Part shown: positions 31,530 to 41,423 of the stretch, piece by piece
Numbering within the stretch: position 1 is the first letter of the stretch
Layout of the letters: each line of letters begins with the position of its first letter
NCBI GenBank assembly: GCA_963680875.1
Contig: OY804578.1
Coordinates: forward strand, 99,787,689 to 99,851,688
DNA length: 64,000 bases
Source: Bathymodiolus brooksi
Taxonomy: Eukaryota > Mollusca > Bivalvia > Mytilida > Modiolidae
Direction of reading: 5' to 3'
Notes under the pieces: generated by a model
Told to the model about the DNA's origin: nothing
The model's database searches: none
The model's input: the letters and a program-made list of their open reading frames with translations, nothing else
Program-made: the position numbers and the translations under genes

Positions 31530-31995
31530 TTTCCTCATTCATGACTTATCCCCGGGTTTGTATCTAGATTAACACGACGAGTGCCACTAGTGGAGCAGGA
31601 ACTGCCCACTCTTCCGGAGCACCTGAGTTCACCCCCGATTTTTAGTGGGGTTCGTGTTACTCGATCTTTAGTTTTATGTGTAGTGTTTTGTAGATCACTA
31701 TTCGTCCTTTTGTACTTTTTCTCTTGACCATTGTGTTGTCTGTTCTTTTTCTCTTGACCATTGTGTTGTCTGTTCTTTTTCTCTTGACCATTGTGTTGTC
31801 TGTTCTTTTTCTCTTGACCATTGTGTTGTCTGTCCTTCTTCTTTTGACCATTGTGTTGTCTGTCCTTCTTCTTTTGACCATTGTGTTGTCTGTCCTTCTT
31901 CTTTTGACCATTGTGTTGTCTGTCCTTCTTCTCTTGACCATTGTGTTGTCTGTCCTTCTTCGATTTATGGATTCTAATTACCACTTTGGTATCTT
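31530..31995 (-). mobile_element. Fam-C element, reverse, with internal 30-bp array
   Basis: On the minus strand: GAAGATACCAAAGTGGTAAT, the expanded segment, ACTAAAGATCGAGTAACACG, CGGGGGTGAACTCAGGTGCT, TGGCACTCGTCGTGTTAATC and AAACCCGGGGATAAGTCATG. The 149-codon minus-strand frame spans all of it; its KKDRQHNGQ repeats come from the 30-bp array (30 is divisible by 3, so the frame stays open). Its C-terminal part is also open in the 13.8 kb copy. I regard it as repeat sequence rather than a gene, though two open copies merit a transcript check. Confidence 0.7.
31722..31962 (-). repeat. 30-bp tandem array, 8 copies, inside Fam-C
   Basis: On the plus strand each unit reads TTGACCATTGTGTTGTCTGT followed by TCTTTTTCTC or CCTTCTTCTT. 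The first four units are of the TTCTTTTTCTC type and the later ones of the CCTTCTTCTTT type, so the array is split into two homogeneous halves. Fam-C copies at 13835, 27583 and 43932 have a single unit. Confidence 0.92.
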
Positions 31996-31999
31996 CAAA

Positions 32000-32365
32000 T
32001 TCTTCTTAACCATAATAATCTCGCAAGATAAATATATTTTTGACATTCGAAAACTACGCATAGTGGTTACACCATACGATAACAAAACATGTTGGCATTT
32101 GATTGGAAATGATTTGCTTAATTAGATATTCTTTGAAACATACAACAGCGACAATCATATATAGATAATGCGATATTAATTATTCTGATATTGATATTTT
32201 CTTCCAGATGAAAGGAACCAGCTTCTTTTTGAAGAAAGTCTAGACTGAGGTCACATTAACCATAACTATGTACAACTTATGTATTTGATATATATATATA
32301 CACATGTAGATACATATATATAATATTGTTATAACAAACAATATCTTAATAACAGATGGTATAAA
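32000..32365. other. AT-rich spacer
   Basis: Contains a short TA-rich run near 32290-32320. Nothing else recognised. Confidence 0.4.
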
Positions 32366-32369
32366 TATT

Positions 32370-32580
32370 GTTCATTATACAGACAGTGTCTATTGAAATC
32401 GTCAGAAATGAAGAAATGCAAAATATAAATGTTGTACATAGCTTTAGACATTTATCGGAGTTTCAGTTCTGTTCATTATATACAGACAGTATCGAATATT
32501 GAAATCGTCAGAAATGAAGAACTGCAAAATATAAAGGTTTTAATAGATTTAGACATTTACCGGAGTTTCAGTTGTGTTCA
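32370..32580 (+). repeat. Tandem duplication, about 101-105 bp unit
   Basis: GTTCATTATACAGACAGT at 32370 and GTTCATTATATACAGACAGT at 32471 start two copies that share GAAATCGTCAGAAATGAAGA and TTTAGACATTTA..GGAGTTTCAGTT. A third GTTCATTA begins at 32576 but does not continue. Confidence 0.85.
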
Positions 32581-33045
32581 TTAATTTTTAATTACAGTCA
32601 TAAAATTTCTTGAACACAAATAAATTACTTTCTAGAATATTAAATTGATGTTTATTCATATTTCTGCAAAATGTCTCGTTGAAAACTGCCGGGTCAGATG
32701 ATTTATTTTTCGAGTATCTTTCATGGTCAATTTACTTTCTTTGTACAATCAAATGGTGATAGAATTGTTTTTTTAATTTTTTTTTTACAAAAAACATCAT
32801 ATCCCCCTTCTAAAAGTTAAAATTCGTTCATTTATTAAAGGTCTTTTGCAAATAACATTAACACATGTTTATCTTGGTCTTCAACAAAGCCTATTGTCAG
32901 CATTATTAAATCCACTCCCTTTGTTGTTAAAGAAGTATTTTATAGATATATATGATGAAGATGGTGTATTACATGTACGTAATAGACAAGCGTTTAGAAT
33001 CACATTTGAATTCTACAAGATTCTAAAGGTCTTTTTCGTTGTCTC

Positions 33046-33168
33046 AAGGGTTAGGGTTATGGTGTGTAACGCCACTTTAAACAATATTTTAGCTATATCG
33101 TCAGTAATATTGGTGGAGGAAACCGGAGAAGCCGGAGTAAACCACCGACCACCCGCAATCATTGTCTC
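33046..33168 (-). mobile_element. SINE 3' half, reverse
   Basis: GGTTATGGTGTGTAACGCCA, AACAATATTTTAGCTATATC, TTGGTGGAGGAAACCGGAGA and CACCGACC are the reversed SINE tail and body. The head is missing, so it is 5'-truncated. The 114-codon frame at 32846-33190 is incidental. Confidence 0.75.
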
Positions 33169-33169
33169 G

Positions 33170-33660
33170 TCCATCGATGTAAATCTGTAATTAAATTCCT
33201 ATGTTTGGCCTTTCATCACCATACACCACAATACCACATATTTTAAATTGAAAGTCCAATTTAAGCAATTAATATGAACATGTTTATCTATAACCTGTAT
33301 ATTGTCAATAAGGACCTTAAAGCGACGGCATTATGCCAGATTGTCAACAATTCAACCAATATTAACAAAATGAACAACCATCTATAGCCCAAAATCTTAC
33401 TTACCCTTTGCTCCGCTGATTCGATTAAATTTTAGAGCTATTCTGAATGACTTCTGCAAATTTGTCTTTCAATCGGACAAATGGTTACATTGTACTGGGG
33501 ATTTGTTTTTATTATTCAAATAATCAGTGTCTATGTTTCCCATGCGCGACATATTAGATGTATGAACAATACGAAACGGGGTCTCTGTCGCCATGGTTAA
33601 ATACTGCTCAATCGACCCAGTTGTTTGTAAGAAAAAGATTAAAATATGCGAAGTGAACAG
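33170..33660. other. AT-rich spacer
   Basis: ATTGTCAACAATTCAACCAA near 33339 resembles 34590 and 54280 (GGTCAACAATTCCAC), a small dispersed repeat. Otherwise nothing is recognised. Confidence 0.4.
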
Positions 33661-33722
33661 ACGTTGGACACCAAGTGATGCCAATATCTCACATGTACCT
33701 TTGGTCTGAATGAGCTAAAAAC
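33655..33722 (+). mobile_element. Right end of the GGTGAGCTAA element, decayed
   Basis: ACACCAAGTGATGCCAATAT, CTCACATGTACCTTTGG and GAATGAGCTAAAAA match the right terminus at 43318-43370 with substitutions that spoil the terminal hairpin. Confidence 0.6.
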
Positions 33723-33818
33723 AGGCTAGCGTGGAATTATCTAGTAATTAATTTCTTTTATTATAACAGATGACCGTATACACATTCCTTATTATAACAA
33801 ATATATTATTACAAGATA

Positions 33819-33990
33819 AAATTGAAGGTTCTCCTCCCTCAGGTATAGGTGACCTTAGTTCTATTTTGGTTATCATGTTTTGGCCCTAAGTTTTATCTTT
33901 CGATTTTGAGCGGAAGTGATGAATGTTATCCCAGAAATGTACTGTGTGCACTAAATTTGATATCTGCGTTTTTGTTAATGAAAATACATT
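33819..33990 (-). mobile_element. Fam-A element, reverse, single-unit copy
   Basis: On the plus strand GGTTCTCCTCCCTCAGGTAT then AGGTGACCTTAG is one satellite unit in reverse. It is followed by TTTTATCTTTCGATTTTGAG, AATGTACTGTGTGCACTAAA and TTTGATATCTGCGTTTTTG. It is the third Fam-A copy holding one unit where the 3-11.9 kb copy holds about 240. Confidence 0.75.
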
Positions 33991-34509
33991 GTTTAGTCTA
34001 CACGAACATGTTATGATGTTGCATGCCAACTAGAAAGAATTTCAAAAATCATTTAGAAATCATGTCATACCTACCAACTTTTAAACTTTCAATGGGAATT
34101 TATTTTTAAATGACATATTTATGTTTGTTGAAACTGCAATCACACGTGCGGGAGTCTATGACATGACGTTGTCGTCTTGAAAGAGTTCATTGATAGTTCT
34201 TATTCAATAGTCAAAGGAAATACAGAAAACAATTTATTTAAAGAAAATTCTCGTCTTTCACAAAAATCTAATTTTGAATTGACTAGACAAAGAATTTAAA
34301 ACATATTAAAATCACCAGAAATAAAACCATTGAAAGGAGAATAATAAACATGGCAATACAAGTGTATCTGTTTTCCATGTAAATGCAGGTTTTCTCAGTC
34401 CAATTCAGTGTATTAGATTTCTTATGACGTGTTGCGTAATTACTGTATCATGGTAAATACATACTATTATGAAAAGAAAACATAAAATTGGCATTGTAAT
34501 CTTTTGACT

Positions 34510-34600
34510 TTGAAGGTACCTTGTGAAGGTTATTCCAGAAACGTGTCGTGCACACGATATTATATATCTACGTTTTTATTAAACAGTGATGGTCAACAAT
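34510..34600 (-). mobile_element. Fam-A end fragment, reverse
   Basis: GAAGGTTATTCCAGAAACGT, GTCGTGCACACGATATTATA and TATCTACGTTTTTATTAAAC. It is followed by GGTCAACAATTCCACTAATG, shared with 54283. Confidence 0.6.
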
Positions 34601-34944
34601 TCCACTAATGTCAACAAAACGAACAATCACATCTCATTCCAACTCACTGAACACAAAAAAGGCCCACGACATGGGATGTTGGAAATCTAGATCATGGCCT
34701 GGGACAGGCACGAAAACGGTTGTTACAAAAATGTACCACTCTTAACAACAAGGATATTTGAATACTTGAGGAACAGGTGCTCCAGGGCCTGTATCACTTC
34801 CTTTGAAAAAGGACCAATACATTCATGATCAGTGTAAAATGAGGATAGTTTGTGAAGGAGATCCCTTAAAATAGCAGAGAAAATGTTTGTTGCTGGTTAT
34901 ATTGGTCAATGCATTGTTTTATCCTGGGTCAATACCTCTCTTGG

Positions 34945-35265
34945 TAAACTACTAGTCCCTGAGCGTATCATCAGCCCAGTAATCTCTGTTTCGACATAGG
35001 CCATTTTCAATCAAATAGACATATCTAAACTTAGATTAAATAATCTTAATTTATTAAAAGTAAGGATAATACTAGTATACCTTAATTAGGCATACATTAC
35101 CGTAGTCGATTTTTTGAAATTCTGTTAAATTAGGTCCTTTGGTCCACTTACTCTCAAAGACCTTTACACTATTTGGCTTTCCTATGTATTCTTTTGCAGT
35201 GTACCTGATGAAGGTTATTCCAGAAACAAGTTGTACATACTAAATAAGACATCTACGTTTTTCCT
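34945..35265 (-). mobile_element. Fam-A fragments, reverse
   Basis: AGTCCCTGAGCGTATCATCA at about 34951 matches the 15200 and 30650 blocks. TAAATTAGGTCCTTTGGTCC at 35126, TTTGGCTTTCCTATGT at 35171 and GAAGGTTATTCCAGAAACAA at 35212 are the reversed middle and end. The unit region is lost or unrecognisable. Confidence 0.55.
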
Positions 35266-35269
35266 TACA

Positions 35270-38040
35270 AGAACGTACATTTTATCGTTAAGAGTCAGTC
35301 ACAAACCAGATTTGTCACGTCCGTTTCCAGATGAATACAGAATAATGAATTTAACTGTTTAAAGAATCTGCCATTTACCAGTCCTACAAAATTGAAATTC
35401 ATTGCGCAAAGTTTGTTTCAGAGGAGAATAAACATTCTGATACAAGTATTTCCAAAGCACCTTTTGCTTGGTGATACATCGTCACAAAATGATGAATTTT
35501 AATTAAATAAAATAAAATAATCTATGACGTTGCTTATCATTTTGGTTTTATTATTTCACTGAAAGCAGTTCGTTTCTGTTTCTGTCATTGGTAAACAGGA
35601 ATTGAATATTTGTTACCTTGTACACATATAATTCTCTCATTATTAGTGATATATTTGCAATGTATATTAACTAAAAGCATATGTATAACATATCATAATA
35701 TTTCATAGAAATCATTGTTGTAAATAATGAATAAAAAACCATACAATTGTCACATGAACTATTTAAGTTTGTATTATTTACGTTTGAGTATATGCATTTT
35801 TCCATTGATATGAAATAAATGTTAGAGAAACTCGAAGGGGCAATCAGGAATGGAAAATCCTACAAACTACAGGCAACATTGGATACAAGACTGAGTGACA
35901 GAACAAATCTTGTTTCGTTACTGTGTAATAAATATTGTAATATATGCATATTTGCTCAAGAAAAATTGAAGATAAAAGAAATTTGCCTGTGGTGGTTGGC
36001 TTCGTTTTCTAATTGTCAGTTATTTTGTAAAAAAAGTCATCTTTCCTAACATTAATGTGCATTATTTAATTTGATTTTCTAATTAGTTTCTATTACATAT
36101 TCTAATAGAGTCTAACATTAAAATACATGTACCTGAATATCACATCTAGAAGGACCATTCATAATTTCTATTGGTTTGAGAGAAGAATTTTTTTTTTTTT
36201 TAAAGTCTATAATCAGAACGAAAATGAAGGATTTTGTAAAAAAAAAACCTCTGTACACCATCCCTATAACGTTTGTAGAAATGTTAGCGACAGACACAAG
36301 CAGAAAAATAGCACATCATATTTTGCCAATTAGAGAGAAGAATTTTCATTTAATAATATTAACAAAGTTTGTTTACTTCTTTCATGCCACTAGGGTTGGT
36401 TCTTCAAAATCTTGCACATAATACATGGAGATGATTTGGATAACCCGTGTAGACGTAATCTTGGACTGAAGCCTTAAACTGATCACCAAATGACAAAAGT
36501 CGATATTGTGTCTCATTTATTATCGTACCAGCATGAATCAACATGATTCCTCTTGTAAAAGACACAAATATACCATTGTGAGATAAACCCTGAATAAATC
36601 TGTAGAGATTTTCCAAAATTTAGTTTCCAATTGAATCAATGCTGATGCTTCATGTCAGATACAATTGAATTTCCATTCCAAGTTCTTAAGGACAATTTTT
36701 TATATTTATTTTCGATTACACCCTATTTTAATCTTTGAATCCCATATTTCCCCGTGACCTAGATTTGTGCAAACGTGAATATACATATTACAATAATGGC
36801 TCATGCCATTTAAAATTATATTTTCATAACTGGTTCTAAAAAATAGTTTTTTTAACATCTCTCAGATTGCAGTTTGTGTAAATCATTGAACCCGATAGAC
36901 AGCATCTGCATTTCAAACAGGTGCTTCATTCCAAATACAATTAAATGTCCTGGGAATACCATTTTTAAATGTTCTCTGTCACAGCTTTGGTAAATTGTAG
37001 TTGCCTAGGGCTTTGACTGCATATATCCTTGGACCTTTGCTTGTGTACCGGTACATCATAATGATGATTCATTGTGTTCATGATATTTGTACAAGTATTT
37101 CCATAACTGGTTATGCTATATTGCATGCAACGTATGCTAAATTTTGGAGTTCGAGAATTTTGAGTCCACAGACCCCGTGGCATTCATTTGTAAGAAATTG
37201 AATTTATACTTGCCAAGTACAAGTAAAATTTCATTGCCAATTCTTTGGAATAAAAAACATTCTAGATTTTTCTACGTTGCAGATTATTGGCTATGTACTG
37301 AAGGGCCATGCCAGGTACAGCATGATACGACTACAGCAAGTTGACAAGGACTTCCTACAAGGGCTTCTTCCGTCTGCACCAGTTTTGTTGAAAATGATTA
37401 TTGTTCAGCAAGAGCCATCACTACTGTATATGTAGAATCAGTTGAAATATTGTTCAAAGGAATTTTATAAATAATTTAGAAAAAAAATTATGATTATTTT
37501 TGATACATCTAAACATATGTATCCCCACATTCTTTTGAGACAGATATCTTGTAATTCCTATTTACAATGTAGAAATAAATGCACATACAAACTGATATTC
37601 TAAGTCAAAAAAGGCAATAACTATCAAATACTTGTATAAATCTATCAAAGATTGGTAATAAATTACCTGAACATATTACAAACAGTACCTCTACAGAAAT
37701 ATTTAGGGAGATGTTGACACATGATGTCCTCCTTAAAACATTTCCACACCTGATATAAAAGGCTACAACATGTTTTTATCTTATATACTAAATAAAAATA
37801 AAAATAAAAATAAAAATTGTAAAAATGAAAATTAATAAAAATTGTAAAAAATGAAAATTAATAAAAAAAAAATCGTCATGCCAGGCATGCGCCGGAAAGT
37901 AATCTTCATCTAGTTGAAGATTTTCCGTACTGAAAGAAGAAGAGAAGAAGAAAAAGGCAATAACTCTTTTAAAATGTCAAAAACCCTACTTTAAATATAC
38001 CATAATATGTGTAATGGTAACAAGAAAGCATTCAAAGTTT
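35270..38040. other. Long AT-rich stretch without recognised features
   Basis: Several 60-80 codon frames occur on both strands, but none has a recognisable domain and many overlap. TAAAAA simple repeats lie at 37790-37870. ATCTTCATCTAGTTGAAGAT at 37905-37924 is a short hairpin. Confidence 0.4.
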
Positions 38041-38119
38041 TGAAGAATTTTTTATATGAAATGTAGGAAAACACGTCTACGTCACAGTTTGACCTACTTC
38101 TGCCAACATTCTGACTGTC

Positions 38120-38275
38120 TTGAACAACAAGAGGAAGATTATATCAGAGGTTGTCTTCCACCAAATACTGACCAGCTTTATCAATTTGATCCCTATGTCA
38201 GAGATTGTCTTCCAGCAAATTCCTCCCCCCTTCATCAATTTGATCATTATGTCAGAGATAGAGGTTGTAGATTTA
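38120..38275 (+). repeat. 54-bp degenerate repeat in an open frame
   Basis: Within the frame 38056-38283 the 18-residue unit YIRGCLPPNTDQLYQFDP is followed by YVRDCLPANSSPLHQFDH and YVRD. DNA copies differ at several positions yet both remain open. The upstream nucleotides (CTACTTCTGCCAACATTCTG, GAACAACAAGAGG) resemble dispersed bivalve repeat sequence, so a chance frame is the likelier reading. No protein family is recognised. Confidence 0.5.
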
Positions 38276-38589
38276 ATTATTAACTATATTGTTTAGAGAT
38301 TATATTGAATTAATACAAATAACTGTCACTTACGATAGCCAGTTTCAATCAGGGATGTGATGCTTCGAGGAGAAAAAAACCTAATTTTGTTCTCTGTTTC
38401 GTCTAACTTGGTGTCCAAATCAAGTCATCATATTATATCTTTGCCTATGAACATTAATTATCAATCATGTTGTCTGTGTTCTCAGGTCAGCCTTGGTACC
38501 AGATACAATATAGATATGATGAATTAAATATCACAATTTTATTGCTTACTTATATAATATTTTCTGTGAATGAACAATTTAATAGTCAA

Positions 38590-39200
38590 TTTGTATAGAA
38601 AGGACACTGAAAATGTGACCTTAATGAACAGTTGCCCTTTAGATAGAGGTTAAGATTATATGCGCTATTTATTAATGGGAAAAAAGTGAGGCTGCCTTTT
38701 AATTTTTAGACAGTGATTTGTTATATAGAGGCTGTCCTTTATAGACAGTGATTTGATATATAGAGGTGCCCTTTAGAGACAGTGATTTGTTATATAAAGA
38801 CGCCTTTTATGGACCGTGATTTGCTATATAGAGGTGCCCTTTACAGACAGTGATTTGTTATACAGACATGCCCTTTATAGACAGTGATTTGTTATACAGA
38901 CATGCCCTTTATAGACAGTGATTTGTTATACAGACATGCCCTTTATAGACTGATTTGTTATACAGACATGCCCTTTATAGACAGTGATTTGTTATACAGA
39001 CATGCCCTTTATAGACAGTGATTTGCTATACAGACATGCCCTTTATAGACAGTGATTTGTTATACAGACATGTCCTTTATAGACAGTGATTTGTTATACA
39101 GACATGCCTTTTATAGACAGTGATTTGTTATACAGACATGCCCTTTATAGATAGTGATTTGCTATACAGACATGCCCTTTAAGATCGATTTGACTGTATT
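38590..39200 (+). repeat. 34-bp minisatellite, about 14 copies, in a dispersed repeat
   Basis: Unit of 34 bp: TTATACAGACATGCCCTTTA then TAGACAGTGATTTG. The first units (38690-38850) are degenerate (TATATAGAGGTGCCCTTTA) and the later ones homogeneous. The array ends AAGATCGATTTGACTGTATT, which resembles the reversed AAACCTGT end of the MITE-like repeat at 415-592; one unit near 38948 has lost four bases. Confidence 0.88.
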
Positions 39201-39739
39201 AACAAGTAGAGCTCACCTGAATGGCTGTCCTGATTTTTATTGGATGAACTGCTTGGGTTCAGGTAAGTTTGTAGTTTTCGAGACAATATTTGCTCATTAC
39301 TGTCATGACGTTTTCCCCCAGAACAAGATTAGATGAAAATACTTTGCATTCATATGTGTATACACACATATTGTCCAATGTTGCATTTAAGCAACATAAG
39401 ACATCAGTGAAAGTGTACCATTTCATTGATGCAAAACATGTACCAACTTATAACTGTTATGATTTTCAACCCGATTCCCTGTTCATGTCGCAATACATAT
39501 TTGTAGAAGCAGAAAAAACCTAGAGGAGCTAAGGAGGATGTAACCCCTCACCTAGTTAGTTAACTGTTGTCTTAAACTTACTCCATTAAAAAACAATTCT
39601 ACAAAATGTATTACAAAATGAGAATTTTATAAGAGAATAAATGATTTAACATCGAAAAATGAACAGTCCACATACAAAAAACAAAAAATACACTTTTTGG
39701 GTCTCTCATATTTTTGCTATGGATTTCTGATCAGCACAG

Positions 39740-39850
39740 AAAGCATAATCTTGTAGAGGATCATCCATTCCTGTGAAGTTTGGTTTCAATTTGCCCATAG
39801 TTTCAGAGAAGATCAAAATGTAAAAGTTTATGGACAAGGACAACAACAAA
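39740..39850 (+). repeat. Dispersed repeat fragment
   Basis: CATTCCTGTGAAGTTTGGTT, TCAATTTGCCCATAGTTTCA and GAGAAGATCAAAA have the wording of the segment next to the right end of the element at 43225-43290 (CCAAGTTTGGTTTCCATTGG, TCAGAGGAGAAGA). It is probably a decayed member of that family. Confidence 0.5.
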
Positions 39851-40089
39851 AAATGACTAAGGAACTTGTACATCCTCGAAATGAAAATTTGAATTTATTG
39901 GTCCAAATCAAACTCTTGAATTTATTTTTATATAGTTCTAAATAAAAACTGAAAAATTTACTTGTCCGAACAAGGTTTACTGGTCTTGGGCCGGAGGACC
40001 GGTGCTCATTGTGAGGATTGTTTGCAAGTGCTAAAGGTTTTTCTTTGTCAGTATATGAAGACACATTAATATTACATATATAGCATGTT

Positions 40090-40345
40090 GAGCATGATCA
40101 CTCAATAAAATCATGGTATATTGACCAATCTTATAGGTTAGGTTGAGTTATGGTTCTTTAATCACTTGAGACAGATACTGACCATACAAGAACTGTTTTA
40201 GTGATAGAACCATCGGCAACATGATCACTCAATAAAATCATGGTATATTGACCAATCTTATAGGCTAGGTTGAGTTATGCTTCTTTCATCAATTGAGACA
40301 GGGAATGACCATACAAGAACAGTTTTTTTGTGTGTTTTTTTTTTT
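40090..40345 (+). repeat. 127-bp tandem duplication
   Basis: GATCACTCAATAAAATCATG starts at 40096 and at 40223. Both copies run through TTGACCAATCTTATAGG, GTTGAGTTATG and TGACCATACAAGAAC. The junction motif TTTTAGTGATAGAACCAT at 40197 occurs again at 44972. Confidence 0.88.
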
Positions 40346-40821
40346 ATTAAATCTATTTTCCTGTTCCCTTAAAACGTATTTTATTGTCAAATATATACAA
40401 AAGGATTGAACACAAGTTGCATAACTTATATGAAGCTCTCTCCAGTTTTCATGTGTACATATGACCTCAGAAGTCCAGGATATTCCAGAGGCTTACATAC
40501 ATTTAATACACACAAAACAATACATATATAGTGAGTATATTAATATAAATTAATTTGATAAATAAGGGTAATAACAAAATTACCGAACTCCGAGCAATCT
40601 TACACAGGGAAAGTCAAAACTCATAATTATATAAACAGACAAAATCAGTCAACAACCGGAAAACTGTGTTTAAGAGATTTTGATTAGATAAAAAATTGAT
40701 ATTATTTTCCATAGACAATTGTTTAACTGGAAGTCACATGTTGGGGTCTCAATTGGGAATTTTTTTAATTTTAATTCTTTTTAAGCAATTATTATCCGAC
40801 AAAATATTAATTAGGAATCAA

Positions 40822-40985
40822 TTTATAAGGATTGATAACAATTTTTGGTTCGGTTCATTCGAAATAAACTCAAAAATGTGGTACCCTTGCATAACCCGCT
40901 TTGCGGGTTACACAGTGTGTACCACATTTTTGAGTTTATTTCTTCATGAACCGAAAAAAAATTTGAGATCAATCCTTAATTAGCT
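40822..40985. repeat. Inverted repeat with GC-rich hairpin loop
   Basis: The left arm TTGGTTCGGTTCATTCGAAA, TAAACTCAAAAATGTGGTAC pairs with GTACCACATTTTTGAGTTTA, TTTCTTCATGAACCGAA. The loop holds a second hairpin, AACCCGCTTTGCGGGTT. Outer flanks (AAGGATTGAT and ATCAATCCTTAATTAG) extend the pairing. The 95-codon frame across it is chance. Confidence 0.85.
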
Positions 40986-41423
40986 CTCTAGTGCCCCGCG
41001 TAGCATATTTGCTACATGAACTTCTTCGGGGTACCAACAGTAAAATAAATGTTTGTTTTGTGTTTTTTACCAGTGTTGAATGTCTGCTACATTGCAAAAT
41101 TATTATTAGATATAGAAATATAGTCATCATAACATTTTGTGGTTATCTCCTTTTCTCTCGAAAATGTCAACCTCTATGAAATATGAGTGGTAAAAATATC
41201 ACTGATGTGAAAATAAAATTATATGATGATCATACAGATAATAACAGATTCAGAATATGGTTTTTTAGATAATGTTTTCATAAAATATTAAATTTAATCA
41301 TAATATAACAGATGAATTTGTTTCTGAATTCAAGGAATTGATAATTAAAGTAGAATGTATCAAATATGCTACATTGGTAATTACGAAAATATCAAAGGGA
41401 GATAATTTAGAAAATAGAAATTA

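Noticed and set aside
31535..31984. Protein with KKDRQHNGQ repeats (149 codons, minus strand)
   Set aside because: The repeats come from an in-frame 30-bp minisatellite and the remainder is the Fam-C dispersed element, present in several copies. No independent sign of coding.
36127..36421. Overlapping 68- and 81-codon frames
   Set aside because: They overlap in different frames, contain poly-F and poly-K runs from homopolymers, and match no family I know.
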